DNA from: CAVVDY01 sp963819645
Lineage (GTDB): Bacteria; Acidobacteriota; Terriglobia; Terriglobales; Acidobacteriaceae
DNA: 64,000 nt
Assembly: GCA_963819645.1 (NCBI GenBank)
Contig: CAWFWZ010000001.1
Span: 124,001-188,000, forward strand
Direction: 5' to 3'
The position numbers and the translations under genes were made by a program. The notes below the pieces were generated by a model that saw nothing but the letters and a program-made list of their open reading frames with translations, did no database searches and was not told where the DNA came from. Below, piece after piece: positions 1-8,042 of the stretch (positions are counted from its first letter, which is position 1; every line of letters starts with the position of its first letter).

Positions 1-262
1 GCATACTTCTCAGCACGAAGTGCCCGTCGGAATCGGGACTGCTAAGGCACCCGGTTACGGTCGAGCTCTTGGCTCCAGCAGGTTTAGTGACCTGATCGCC
101 GCTGATCGCGCTGTTGTCTTGTGTTGCGCTCGCAGCGTTGCTTTGCTTGTCGGCTTGGCTGGCGGAGGGAGCAGCAGTGGGAGTAGTGGGACTGGAATCT
201 TGCGCCGTAACAATGAGGCTGGTCGCCAGCGCGATCACCAGTATGGCAGGCAATTTTTTCAT
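1..262 (-). CDS. Secreted protein, partial (C-terminus beyond left edge)
   Basis: An open minus-strand frame begins at ATG 262-260 and runs off the left edge with no stop, giving about 87 residues. The N-terminus (MKKLPAILVIALATSLIVTA followed by Q) is a clear signal peptide. After it comes a Ser/Thr/Ala/Gln-rich linker of about 45 residues, then a segment reading VTGCLSSPDSDGHFVL. A conserved 'GCL...DG.FVL' start is common to small secreted beta proteins of Acidobacteriota, but I cannot name the family from this fragment. It is probably periplasmic or extracellular. Function is unknown. Confidence 0.6.
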   Translation of the reverse strand, partial: MKKLPAILVIALATSLIVTAQDSSPTTPTAAPSASQADKQSNAASATQDNSAISGDQVTKPAGAKSSTVTGCLSSPDSDGHFVLRSM

Positions 263-315
263 TCAGACTTAGATGCCTGATTATCCGCCAATGTGCGTGG
301 GTGAGCAAAGCAATC

Positions 316-397
316 ACCACCGAAAGCACGGAGTACACCGGGAAGCCTATCAAAAGTTCTTAGGCTTTTCTCTGTGGCCCCCGTGATCTCTGTGGTG
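316..397. repeat. Degenerate intergenic inverted repeat (CACAGAG/CTCTGTG type)
   Basis: The left arm begins CACCACCGAAAGCACGGAG and the right arm ends CTCTGTGGTG, with imperfect pairing across about 80 bases. It resembles the two better-preserved elements that flank ridA at 6061-6173 and 6636-6727. There is no coding content. Confidence 0.35.
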
Positions 398-406
398 AAA
401 GTCTTT

Positions 407-670
407 CTAGCTGGCCTTCTTTGCCCAGACGGACGCATTCAGGCAGGCGACAACTCCGTCGATCACGTTGCCGAGTCCCTCGGAAAACTTCGCCTGGTCG
501 ACGATCTGCTTGTTGGCAATGCCGTCGGTCACCGAGATTGCCGACTGCACGAAGTTCAAGGCTGCGTTCTTCTTGTCAGTTCCGGTCTTGGCTCCGAGCA
601 GCCCTTCAACGCCGGTGATTATCGTAGGGGTCATCGAGATGCCTTGCAGTAACTTCGCGAGAAAGTTCAT
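407..670 (-). CDS. Small phage-associated-type protein of unknown function
   Basis: An 87-residue protein starting at ATG 670-668, preceded by a good ribosome site (AAGGAGC about 7 bases upstream). It begins MNFLAKLLQGIS and contains GVEGLLG, a Lys/Asn turn, and two predicted amphipathic helices ending ASVWAKK. It has no signal peptide and no true membrane segment. It lies directly downstream of the large tail-like gene on the same strand, so it probably belongs to the same remnant phage-like module. A longer frame from 892 exists, but the ribosome site supports the short form. Family and function are not recognised; a phage structural or accessory role is inferred from position only. Confidence 0.6.
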   Translation of the reverse strand: MNFLAKLLQGISMTPTIITGVEGLLGAKTGTDKKNAALNFVQSAISVTDGIANKQIVDQAKFSEGLGNVIDGVVACLNASVWAKKAS

Positions 671-713
671 TTTGATTGCTCCTTGTTTTAGAAATGCAAA
701 TTGCGGCTTGATC

Positions 714-3031
714 TCATTCGTAGGGGTAGTCGATGTGCAGCAGCATCGAATACCGTGAGTATTTCGGCGGATTCGAAGCGTCATATTGGCGCAGGTAGTA
801 GTCCTGAACTCGTGACAATCGTGGCAATGTGAAGCTCTGCGATGGAAAGCGGCCCGCCAGGTTGCCGTTGCTGCCCGCTCCCCATCCCCCATCGGACCGG
901 CGTACCTCTATGCCGCCACCCGGTGGCGGCGCGGTGCCGGCGTCGATACTGACCTCCGTCGCGATCATGTTCGTCACCTGGGCCGCCGTCAGCGACGGCA
1001 GGTAGAGAGACGACGACGGACCAGTCACGGTGAACACAGTCGTGAGCGGTTCCGGCAGGAGCGCAGAGTTGAACTCCATGGTCATCGCAGCCGCAGCGTA
1101 GTTAGCAAACTGGACGGAGTAGTGCGATCGGTCGGCGTCCACATCGAGCACTTGCACTGCGACGTCCTGAACCCAGGCGTTGAATTGCGCCTGCCACGAT
1201 GGCGCCGAAACCTGGACCAGCATTCCGGCGATCACGTCGTTCGCCGGCAGCAAGTCGCTCACCGCTTCATACGAACCTAGCGCGGCAATCTGCGTAGCAT
1301 CGTCAAGCACCGCCAAAGCGGCGTTTTCACAATCAATCGAGCTCGGCGCTGCCGGCAATGCCAGTCGCTTTATGCAGCTGCGTTGCCCGTTGTCGGCGCC
1401 CTTGTGATGAACGCTGATACTGTTTGTGTCCTGCACTCGGGCCATCGCTCGCGCACTGCCGCGATACGCCACCACAATCTGCTCGCCGGGATCGGGCGGG
1501 TACGGCGGATAAAAGTGCAGGTTCCCTGACGACGTGACGTAGCACTCGCCACCGTCTGCCAGCGCCCCCGTCAATCGCGTGCGGAAGGATTCTCCCGTCT
1601 TCATGCTGCGGACCTCGGCCGCCGCAGTCTGCGTTACGCGCGTGAATGACAGATCGAAGTGCGCGCTGCTGCCGTCCACGACAGCATAAGCGGCGAAAGA
1701 TGGGGTGCTCCACTGCACATCGTCATAAAGCACTGTCGCCGGAGCTGCCAGCGTTCCCGGATTGTTCGGATCCACATCGTGCACTGAAAGTACAAATCGC
1801 ACGCCGGCACCAACCGAATCACCGCCTCTCTGGTTATTAGGGCCATGAGTCGACGAGTAGTAGCTTTGGTGAACGCGGTGTGCCTCGTTGGCCAGCACCT
1901 CTGTCGCAAACGCATACAGGTGCCCGGGTGTAGTCGTGATCACGCTCCCGGTCGGTGCGCCGTTGATCAAAGCCTGGATGTTGCTGTTACTGCCGTTGGG
2001 CGTGATGCGAAATCCCGTAATGCAGCTCGCATCGCCAACCGTACCGTTATAGATTCCGCCGATTGTTGCTTGTGATGCCGAGTTGAAAGATATCTGCACC
2101 GTGTTGCAGGCGCAGCCCTCCCGCCAACTCGAGCTGCTCCACAAACTTCAGCGTGACCGGCCCATTCAGGTGCAGCGTGCCGGATTGCACGGACACCGTA
2201 TGATTAGGATCGCTCAGTGCCCACAATGTGGGACTAAGTCCCGGACCCTGATAGCTCTCCTGGAACAACGTGCTCGAGGTTGCGCCGTATGGATTGTCCG
2301 ACAGCCCGAAATTGAGCGTCAGGCCGTCGCCGAGGAAGTAGTTGCGCACGTAAAGCTCGAGGCTCCAATTCACCAACGATGGTTACGTCGTTGCGCAAAA
2401 GATCAGGTAGAGCGAGGGCGAACCCGTCTGCCATGAACTTTGTATCGCTCTCATTGATGCTGAGGCTCTGCTGCCCCAGCGGCTGCAAGGTCAGCTTGCC
2501 GTCCTGCACCAAGTAGTCGGCGTCGACCATCGTCGCCAGCTCGTGCGCGTGCTCACTCCAGCTCTTCTGCGCGTTGGTGGCGTATTGATACACATTGGCG
2601 AAGTCCTGTACGCCTGAGGTGTCAAGCACCCCGGGAAGCACATCATTCGTGATGGTGCGTAGTGCGTCGCCTGCGCTGCGCCAGGCAAATGGAGGACGAA
2701 TGGCCAGGGTGTTACGGTCCAACAGCCACGAATCGTCTTGCGCCACAAGCAGGTATCGCCATGCTCGCGCCTGTTGCCCATATCCCAGCGGCTGCTGCTC
2801 TGGAGCGGCAGTCAGATAGCCGGTGAACAGCTTGTAGCCGTCGCTCCGTTGCAGGACGACGCGTCCGCCGCTTGCCGGTATTACGAAGCTTGGATCGGCC
2901 GCCGCCAGCGCTGCTGTCATCTGCCACGCGCGATTCAGTTTGCGCGAGATTTTCGGCAGCGCCGTCGCGTCCGTGTAGGGTGTATAGTCCTGTGGCCCTC
3001 TATTATCGTTATTGTCGATGGTAAGTTTCAT
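714..3031 (-). CDS. Large phage tail/baseplate-like protein, interrupted by two frameshifts
   Basis: Three consecutive minus-strand frames make one protein of about 770 residues: 3031 to about 2375, then to about 2120, then to the stop at 714. The N-terminal third (MKLTIDNNDNRG, later RVVLQRSDGYKLFTGYL and a W-Y-L-L motif) resembles the opening domain of phage tail-hub/baseplate proteins. The middle contains a beta-rich, lectin-like segment. The C-terminal third has a repeat domain ending in YPYE. Frame changes near 2375 and 2120 (the latter in GGCGGGAGGG) join without losing protein continuity, which suggests sequencing indels. It lies upstream of the 87-residue gene on the same strand. The tail-protein assignment is moderate; no lysis, capsid or terminase gene is visible beside it. 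Confidence 0.6.
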
Positions 3032-3069
3032 AGGAATTGCATCTCACTGAATGCGCCACTCGCACGCTC

Positions 3070-3396
3070 ATGAGCGACGCTGAAACCGAGTACGTGATCG
3101 AATTGCAGATGCGCCTTGCCGAGAAGCTGCAGGCGCTGGGCTTTGGGGATGACCCGCGTGCGCGCGACCTGGTGCATCACCTCGCCGAAATCGCAGCTCG
3201 TTGCCGCACCTTCGAACAGCAGTCGTTACCCTTGTTTAACGAACTCGCGCCTGAGCATCGCCGCTCCTTTGCGCAACTCCTGATGGAGATCAAGGCCGAC
3301 CTCGATGCCATCCAGGACTCGATCACCGACACACAGCCCGCGCTGCAGGCGTTGTTCGACTATCTTGTCCAGGAGGAAAGAGAATCGGCCGGGTAG
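3070..3396 (+). CDS. Small helical protein of unknown function
   Basis: A plus-strand frame of 108 residues from ATG 3070 (MSDAETEYVIELQMRLAEKL), highly charged and predicted almost entirely alpha-helical with heptad-like Leu spacing. It has no signal peptide or membrane segment. An earlier ATG at 3037 would add 11 residues, but neither start has a strong ribosome site. It lies between two minus-strand genes of the tail-like module and converges on the next one with only 8 bases between stops. It may be a helical accessory protein of that module, but it is the only plus-strand gene there. No family recognised. Confidence 0.5.
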   Translation: MSDAETEYVIELQMRLAEKLQALGFGDDPRARDLVHHLAEIAARCRTFEQQSLPLFNELAPEHRRSFAQLLMEIKADLDAIQDSITDTQPALQALFDYLVQEERESAG

Positions 3397-3404
3397 GCTT
3401 GCCT

Positions 3405-4115
3405 TCAGTACACCGCCGCGTGCTCGGTAGGGAAGTAGCTCCGATAGCAGAGCACTGTCTCGCCATCGTTTGAGTCAGTCGTTGGCAGCGCGCGCAAACT
3501 GACGTGCGATAGGGTGTTGAAGAACGGAGCCTCCCATTCACGGCGCAGCTCGCCATTGCTTTGACCCGGTTGCAGACGTGGGTAGTAAACGCAGATTCTG
3601 CCGCCGGTCTCACTGGGTACGACAAACAGTCCCGACCATTCCTGGAAGAAACTGCCGCCTTCTCCCAGCTGATATACCACAGTGTAGTACACGCCTGTGG
3701 GAGTACTGCCGGTAGTCGGAGCCAGGCTGGCACTGAATAACCCATCGGCTCCCAGCGTTACTCCAAGCGAGCCCGCGGCTACGACGTTCTGGCCCGCGGT
3801 GGTAAACGACGGCCATGAAATCAGCAGCGTGCCCTTCGCTTTCGATCCATTGGCGTAATACACGGTATCAGTAATCTGCGTCAGCGTAAGGCCGTTGTCG
3901 AAGTACGCGTGCAGCGGCTTGGGTAATGCAGAACGCAGTGCGTTGTTCGCAACCGACCCCTGAAGGCTGACACTTGAAAGCTGCCTTCCCTCGGCAGACG
4001 GAGCCGCTGGAGGACTGCCGGCTCCGTCCGCCGCCACCGCTCGCGGTGCGACACACGCGAGCCACACAATCAGGACAACAAAAAACCGCCCATATGGGCG
4101 GCGAATGGTATGCAT
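3405..4115 (-). CDS. Secreted protein with beta repeat domain, phage-fibre-like
   Basis: A 236-residue protein with an N-terminal signal peptide (hydrophobic run FFVVLIVWLACVAP, cleavage after AVAA). Residues about 75-165 form a beta domain with the pattern TDTVYYANGS, LLISWPSF and GVYYTVVYQL. I associate this pattern with carbohydrate-facing or fibre-type proteins next to phage-tail genes in Acidobacteriota (recollection, not a search). The remainder has paired aromatic residues and two Cys. The signal peptide argues for export of the product rather than incorporation into a virion in the cytoplasm. It lies upstream of the tail-like gene on the same strand, separated by the plus-strand gene at 3070-3396. 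Confidence 0.55.
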   Translation of the reverse strand: MHTIRRPYGRFFVVLIVWLACVAPRAVAADGAGSPPAAPSAEGRQLSSVSLQGSVANNALRSALPKPLHAYFDNGLTLTQITDTVYYANGSKAKGTLLISWPSFTTAGQNVVAAGSLGVTLGADGLFSASLAPTTGSTPTGVYYTVVYQLGEGGSFFQEWSGLFVVPSETGGRICVYYPRLQPGQSNGELRREWEAPFFNTLSHVSLRALPTTDSNDGETVLCYRSYFPTEHAAVY

Positions 4116-4174
4116 GTGTTTGTCCCTCGTAGATCTGAAAATGAGCGACGCGTAACTAATAATTAGCGATTAGT

Positions 4175-4291
4175 TTTCAGCTGTCAGTTATCAGCTCTCA
4201 GCCGAAGCAGATGTACAGTGCTGCTTGCTGATGCCTGACGTCTGATAGCTGACACCTAAAACTGACAGCTGATGGCTGAAAACTGACAGCT
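4175..4291. repeat. Short tandem/inverted 'TCAGCTGTCAGCT' repeat tract
   Basis: A run of degenerate units of about 7-10 bases reading CAGCTGTCAG, TATCAGCTCT, GATAGCTGACA and ACTGACAGCT, in both orientations. The same unit recurs at 4872-4970 and 15413-15585, always between genes. The last copies touch the stop of the phosphatase gene. It is a simple-sequence tract rather than a mobile element. Confidence 0.75.
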
Positions 4292-4742
4292 ATTGTTCCG
4301 CCGCTTCATAACTCTTCATAAACTCTTCGACACTCTCAACGTAAACCTGGGCGAAGTCGGCCACTGGCCGCTGCGTCTCGATAATCTCAATCGCGTCTTG
4401 CAGCGGCCATCCCTGGGCGCGTAGCACCGCCAGCGTCATCATGGGCGCGCGATGTACGCCTGCCGCACAATGAATGAACACCTTTGCTTCCGCATCTTCC
4501 AGCGCCTCAAGAGTAAAATCGACGCCGCGCTGCAGCAGCCCCGGCGGCTTTGGACGGAAATCGTCGTCGGTGGGGTTCCACAGCACCTTCACCCCATAGG
4601 GCGCGGCCAGTTTCGTATCGTCGAACTCGATCTGCATGTCCACGATATGAGTGACCCCGGCGCGAACCACCTCGATCATCTTTTCGTCATTCCAGATGCC
4701 GCCTCCTACCGCAATGCGGTCGGTCACCCAGGTCATGTCCAT
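4290..4742 (-). CDS. Dual-specificity/tyrosine-type protein phosphatase
   Basis: A 150-residue protein starting at ATG 4742. It contains the Cys-based phosphatase P-loop HCAAGVHRAP (pattern HCxxGxxR) near residue 92, with the nucleophilic Cys and phosphate-binding Arg in place. A WNPTDDDF segment about 35 residues upstream may supply the general-acid Asp. The opening (WVTDRIAVGGG) and the helix after the P-loop match compact dual-specificity phosphatases. It is cytoplasmic, with no signal peptide. It probably dephosphorylates protein Tyr/Ser/Thr or another phosphoester; substrate unknown. It stands alone between repeat tracts. Confidence 0.85.
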   Translation of the reverse strand: MDMTWVTDRIAVGGGIWNDEKMIEVVRAGVTHIVDMQIEFDDTKLAAPYGVKVLWNPTDDDFRPKPPGLLQRGVDFTLEALEDAEAKVFIHCAAGVHRAPMMTLAVLRAQGWPLQDAIEIIETQRPVADFAQVYVESVEEFMKSYEAAEQ

Positions 4743-4871
4743 TCGGCGCGTCGCTCCTCGGCCTGGTTCGGCCTTACTCTTTCGATTCTACCGTGCGGAC
4801 TTTGCGACGCGCGCGACTCGGGCTGCCGAGCATTCAGTGTCGACGTGAAACAGACTTATGGGCATCGGGTA

Positions 4872-4970
4872 TCAGGTGTCAGCCGCCAGCCGCGAGCTAC
4901 CAGTCGCCAGCTACCAGCTACCAGCTAAGAACTACTAGCTGTCAGCTGTCAGCTTTCAGCCGTTAGCTAA
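4872..4970. repeat. Second 'CAGCTACCAGCT/TCAGCTGTCAGCT' tract
   Basis: Tandem degenerate units (GCCAGCTACCAGCTACCAGC, then GCTGTCAGCTGTCAGCTTTC), the same family as 4175-4291. The whole stretch 4743-5135 has no credible gene; it holds this tract and the palindromes listed next. Confidence 0.75.
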
Positions 4971-4985
4971 ACCTCTTTTCCTGTT

Positions 4986-5107
4986 TGTCATCCTGAGCGA
5001 AGCGAAGGACCTGCTCTCTCTTCGCTGCGGCAGTCTGCTCGGATGTAACGCAATTTCGCGCCTGCGAGAACAGATCCCGCTGCCGAAGCGGCCTCGTGAT
5101 TACAAAT
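4986..5107. repeat. Two dispersed palindromic repeats ('GTCATCCTGAGCGAAGCGAAGGACCTG' family)
   Basis: One copy reads GTCATCCTGAGCGAAGCGAA... at about 4987. A variant in the other orientation (AACAGATCCCGCTGCCGAAG...CTCGTGATTACAA) lies at about 5070. The same palindrome recurs at 18765, 19844, 19934, 21263, 25910, 41260, 41325 and 56032, always intergenic, so it is a dispersed REP-like family. Confidence 0.7.
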
Positions 5108-5135
5108 GTTAACGAGTCGAAGGCGCCTATCCGGG

Positions 5136-5651
5136 TTACACCGCAGCATCAGATTGCGCTTCGCTATCTTCGCTCTCCACCGGCTTCGGCGGCTTCAGCT
5201 TCGGAGGCGTCATGCCCAGCTTCTTGTAAAACGACAGCACAGCTTTTGTCGGATCGTCGTCGGCTTTGTGTTCGCAGCCGGAAGCAGCCTTCCTGGCTTT
5301 CGTAGAGGCCTCCACCAGGGCGGGAAGCTGGTTGATTCCGGCGAAATCGAATAGAAATTTCGCAATCGCAGAATTACCTTTCTTGGCCAGCTTGATGTTC
5401 TCCTGCACGATCTTGTCCAGATGGGCGTACACCGCTCGTTGGTTCTGCTCCACGGCTTTCTGCCGGTTCTCCAGGCGTTTGAACTTCGTGTACGGCGATT
5501 TCGACTGCTTCGGGCGCTTCACGGCCCGAGCAAGTTCCTGAACCTCGGGTTGCTCGCTCACATCGATTGGATCTGTGGACGCGGCAGCCTCCCCGACGGA
5601 CTTGCTGCTTTTCGCCAGACTCTCGCCTGTAACTGTTTTGCTCATCGTCAT
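5136..5651 (-). CDS. Hypothetical helical protein
   Basis: A 171-residue protein. ATG 5651 has GGAG about 7 bases upstream; ATG 5645 is the alternative. The N-terminus is Ser/Thr/Glu-rich and disordered. A basic stretch (AVKRPKQSKS, then TKFKRLENRQKAVEQNQRA) leads into a long, probably coiled-coil helix, then a globular LFDFAGINQLPALVE segment and a Pro/Lys-rich tail. It has no signal peptide. I do not recognise the family. The long leader with two hairpin terminators upstream (5729-5790) suggests attenuation, or a separate small RNA in front of it. Confidence 0.6.
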   Translation of the reverse strand: MTMSKTVTGESLAKSSKSVGEAAASTDPIDVSEQPEVQELARAVKRPKQSKSPYTKFKRLENRQKAVEQNQRAVYAHLDKIVQENIKLAKKGNSAIAKFLFDFAGINQLPALVEASTKARKAASGCEHKADDDPTKAVLSFYKKLGMTPPKLKPPKPVESEDSEAQSDAAV

Positions 5652-5728
5652 ATCCCGCTCCCAGCCGTCTGTAGCTCGTCCCCGGGTTCGCCCTTCTTCA
5701 GCGCCAATCCGGGTTCGTCAACAAAAAA

Positions 5729-5747
5729 GCCCGGCGCTTGGCCGGGC
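5729..5747 (-). terminator. Intrinsic terminator
   Basis: On the minus strand GCCCGGC, a five-base loop and GCCGGGC are followed by TTTTTTGT. The 7-bp all-GC stem plus T tract is a textbook terminator. It lies between the upstream leader and the gene starting at 5651. Confidence 0.75.
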
Positions 5748-5770
5748 CCGTGAACACGTATAAATGCGAA

Positions 5771-5790
5771 AACCCAGCTTTCGCTGGGTT
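5771..5790 (-). terminator. Intrinsic terminator with GAAA tetraloop
   Basis: On the minus strand AACCCAGC-GAAA-GCTGGGTT is followed by TTCGC, so a perfect 8-bp stem is capped by a GNRA loop with a short T tract. It lies 24 bases upstream of the second hairpin on the same strand. Confidence 0.7.
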
Positions 5791-6060
5791 CGATTAGCGG
5801 GAAGCTGTACTATCCGCTCTCCCGATTTGCAACTCTAGTTTCACTATAGCACAAGGAGCGGGAAATCTTTACTAATTGCGAAGTTTATATGTCTATTAAC
5901 TACTATAGTTTACCCGGAATTGTTGCGTTTCTCCTAGTTGACACGTAAAAACTACATTGCTGGCTTTGGGTCAGTAGCAACGCTTCTGGGTCATTCCCAA
6001 TTTGGGAATGCCGAGGAGGGGATCACCACCGAGTTCACCGACGACACTGAGAAGACTAGA

Positions 6061-6173
6061 TAACCACAGAGGCACGGAGACACAGAGAAAAATCGGACGA
6101 CGACTGAAGTTGATTTGTTCTTCCGAATTTCTATAACTTTGACTATCTCTGTGCCTCTGTGTCTCTGTGGTTA
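6061..6173. repeat. Long inverted-repeat element, left of ridA
   Basis: The left arm AACCACAGAGGCACGGAGAC is matched in inverted orientation by GTCTCTGTGGTTA at the right end, with CTCTGTGCCTCTGTG inside. The arms of about 25-28 bases enclose about 55 bases. There is no ORF inside. A related element follows ridA. The region 5849-6060 upstream is AT-rich and I see no gene in it. Confidence 0.7.
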
Positions 6174-6247
6174 AAATAACAACATGCGCCTTAGCTGATC
6201 CGGCGAATAGCGAATGGCGAATAGCGACCCCAGGAGGCACCCCGCAC

Positions 6248-6625
6248 ATGCGTCAAGTTGTTGCAACCGATAACGCTCCCAAGGCCATCGGCCCCTACTC
6301 GCAGGCCATCAAGGCCAACGGATTCGTCTTCGTCTCCGGCCAGATCGCCCTCGACCCCGGCACACAGCAGCTCATCGACGGCGATGTCGCCGCCCAGACC
6401 GAGCGCGTGCTGCAGAACCTCTCGGCCATCCTCACCGCTGCCGGCAGTTCGCTGGCGCAGGTGGTGAAGACTACGGTGTTCCTCAAGTACATGGACAACT
6501 TCGGAGCCATGAACGAGGTCTACGCCCGTTACTTCGGCGACGCTCCGCCGGCTCGCTCAACCGTCGCCGCCGCCGGCCTGCCCCGCGACGTGCTGGTTGA
6601 GATCGACATTATCGCGCTGGGGTGA
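6248..6625 (+). CDS. ridA: RidA family reactive-intermediate deaminase
   Basis: A 125-residue protein from ATG 6248, preceded by AGGAGG 10 bases upstream, which decides the start against longer frames. Family hallmarks are visible: KAIGPYSQA near residue 12, FVSGQIALDPGT, and the C-terminal RSTVAAAGLPRD...VEIDIIA block carrying the conserved substrate-carboxylate-binding Arg and the terminal Glu. The length is exactly that of RidA/YjgF/YER057c proteins. The enzyme hydrolyses reactive enamines/imines such as 2-aminoacrylate formed by PLP enzymes, releasing ammonia. It is cytoplasmic and stands alone between two inverted-repeat elements. Confidence 0.95.
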   Translation: MRQVVATDNAPKAIGPYSQAIKANGFVFVSGQIALDPGTQQLIDGDVAAQTERVLQNLSAILTAAGSSLAQVVKTTVFLKYMDNFGAMNEVYARYFGDAPPARSTVAAAGLPRDVLVEIDIIALG

Positions 6626-6635
6626 AATCGTCTTC

Positions 6636-6727
6636 ACCACAGAGGCACAGAGAACTGGAAGAATGTCAAAGCGACCTCTATTCTCAAGCGCCCGTAGATT
6701 CTCTGTGCCTCCATGTCTCTGTGGTTA
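6636..6727. repeat. Inverted-repeat element, right of ridA
   Basis: TTCACCACAGAGGCACAGAG at the left and CTCTGTGCCTCCATGTCTCT...GGTTAAC at the right form arms of about 20-25 bases. It is the same family as 6061-6173. Here the element ends about 155 bases before the next gene. Confidence 0.7.
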
Positions 6728-6882
6728 ACTGACTTCCTCGACGAACTCCGTGTCCTCGGTGGGGAACCAATCCGCCTTCGGTAGTAGTCCCTCCACCAAG
6801 GTGCCGTTCTCGTTTCTCTTCAAAACGGTGTAGAGTGTTCTCCCCCGCCCGGCCGAACCCAATCCACAAGGAGAGAGATACG

Positions 6883-7719
6883 ATGAAGACCATTCTCAAT
6901 TGGTTGCGAAACACTTTACTATTGTTTCTGGCCGCCGGTATGTGCGTTCCCGCGCTCGCCGGCAACAACAACAATAACGACAACAACGCATGCAGCAACC
7001 TGCCCGACCACGGTGCCTTGCAAGCCGCGTTACGAGCGGCAACGGCAGCCGAAACCAGCGGCCTCAACAATCAGATGTGGGCCACCATTGTCGATCGTGA
7101 CGGTAATGTCTGCGCCGTCGCCTTCTCCGGCGTGAATCGCGGAGCGCAATGGCCGGGCAGCCGCGCCATCGCGGCGCAAAAGGCAAATACCGCCAACGCC
7201 TTCAGCCTCGACGCCAGCTCTTACAGCAACGGATCGGGCCAGCAGAACGGCCTGTCGCTTTCCACTGCCAACCTCTACTCGGCGGTGAATCCCGGAGGCA
7301 GTCTCTACGGATTGCAGCACAGCAATCCTGTCGATACTGAAGTCGCTTACGATCAGCCGTCGTCGGCCTATGGCACCGACAACGATCCCATGGTCGGACA
7401 CAAAATCGGCGGCGTGAACGTTTTCGGCGGCGGCCTGGCGCTTTATGGACCGGGCCACGTGATTGTCGGCGCCGTCGGTGTCAGCGGAGACACTTCCTGC
7501 GCCGATCACGACATTGCCTGGCGCGTTCGCAACAATCTCCACTTCGATCATCTGCTCGGCGTAGGCGGCGTCTCGGGCGATTCGCAGCGGCCTGACAACA
7601 TCATCTACGACATCACACCGAATCCGTACGGCGGGACTGGTATCAGCGCCGGCGGCTTCGGTCATCCCACCTGCATTAATACCGGAGACCAGACCAAGCT
7701 GCCGCCAGTGAAGAATTAG
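6883..7719 (+). CDS. Secreted GlcG/HbpS (haem-degrading/DUF336) family protein
   Basis: A 278-residue protein from ATG 6883 with AAGGAGAG 7 bases upstream. A signal peptide (hydrophobic LLLFLAAGMCVPALAG) is followed by an Asn-rich stretch (GNNNNNDNNA). The mature part carries GlcG/HbpS features: AATAAE near the start, VDRDGNVCAVAFSG, a SRAIAAQKANTANAFS helix and a later GGLALYGPGHVIVGAVGVSG block. The family binds haem or small organic ligands; exported members occur. The middle (residues about 120-180) is longer than in the basic 140-residue family form. Probably periplasmic. The ligand cannot be deduced from sequence. Confidence 0.8.
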   Translation: MKTILNWLRNTLLLFLAAGMCVPALAGNNNNNDNNACSNLPDHGALQAALRAATAAETSGLNNQMWATIVDRDGNVCAVAFSGVNRGAQWPGSRAIAAQKANTANAFSLDASSYSNGSGQQNGLSLSTANLYSAVNPGGSLYGLQHSNPVDTEVAYDQPSSAYGTDNDPMVGHKIGGVNVFGGGLALYGPGHVIVGAVGVSGDTSCADHDIAWRVRNNLHFDHLLGVGGVSGDSQRPDNIIYDITPNPYGGTGISAGGFGHPTCINTGDQTKLPPVKN

Positions 7720-7755
7720 GTGCACTGATATCGGCCTGGAGCCATGCGCCAAGAT

Positions 7756-7792
7756 GCCCCATTCGGACTGGAGTTGCCCGGGTGGGGCTTTT
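7756..7792 (+). terminator. Probable intrinsic terminator after the GlcG-like gene
   Basis: GCCCCAT at 7756 pairs with GTGGGGC at 7782 (one G-T wobble) and is followed by TTTT. It lies 37 bases past the stop. The rest of 7720-8042 holds no gene I can support, although an ORF crosses it in another frame. Confidence 0.5.
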
Positions 7793-8042
7793 GAAATGGC
7801 GGCCCGTGCGACTCAGCCTCGTTGGATCGATTTGACGGCCGAGCTTGCAGAGGCCAGCCAGAGGGACGGGATGTTTGACTTCCTCCGTGCTGTCCGTGTT
7901 CCGCGTGGTGACGTGCCGCGCCGGACGGCACGAAGCCTACGGCCGCCCGGATGCGAAATTGTCATTGCATCCGGCTGCATTCGGTGTATTTTGTTTCGCA
8001 GTCCCCGGTTTGAAATTTTGTCGATGCCTGAGGAGGCCAGCT

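Larger units (their letters stand above)
5723..5837 (-). ncRNA. Candidate small RNA or leader with two tandem terminator hairpins
   Basis: On the minus strand a TATAGT -10-like box lies at 5848-5843. A transcript starting near 5837 would run about 110 bases through two strong stem-loops, each followed by a T run. No ORF fits this stretch. The spacing to the -35 region is not consensus, so the promoter call is weak. The alternative is the attenuated leader of the gene at 5136-5651. Confidence 0.3.

Noticed and set aside
4175..4291. Possible CRISPR array in the CAGCTGTCAG tracts
   Set aside because: Units are too short (7-10 bases) and degenerate, with no unique spacers of regular length and no cas genes nearby.
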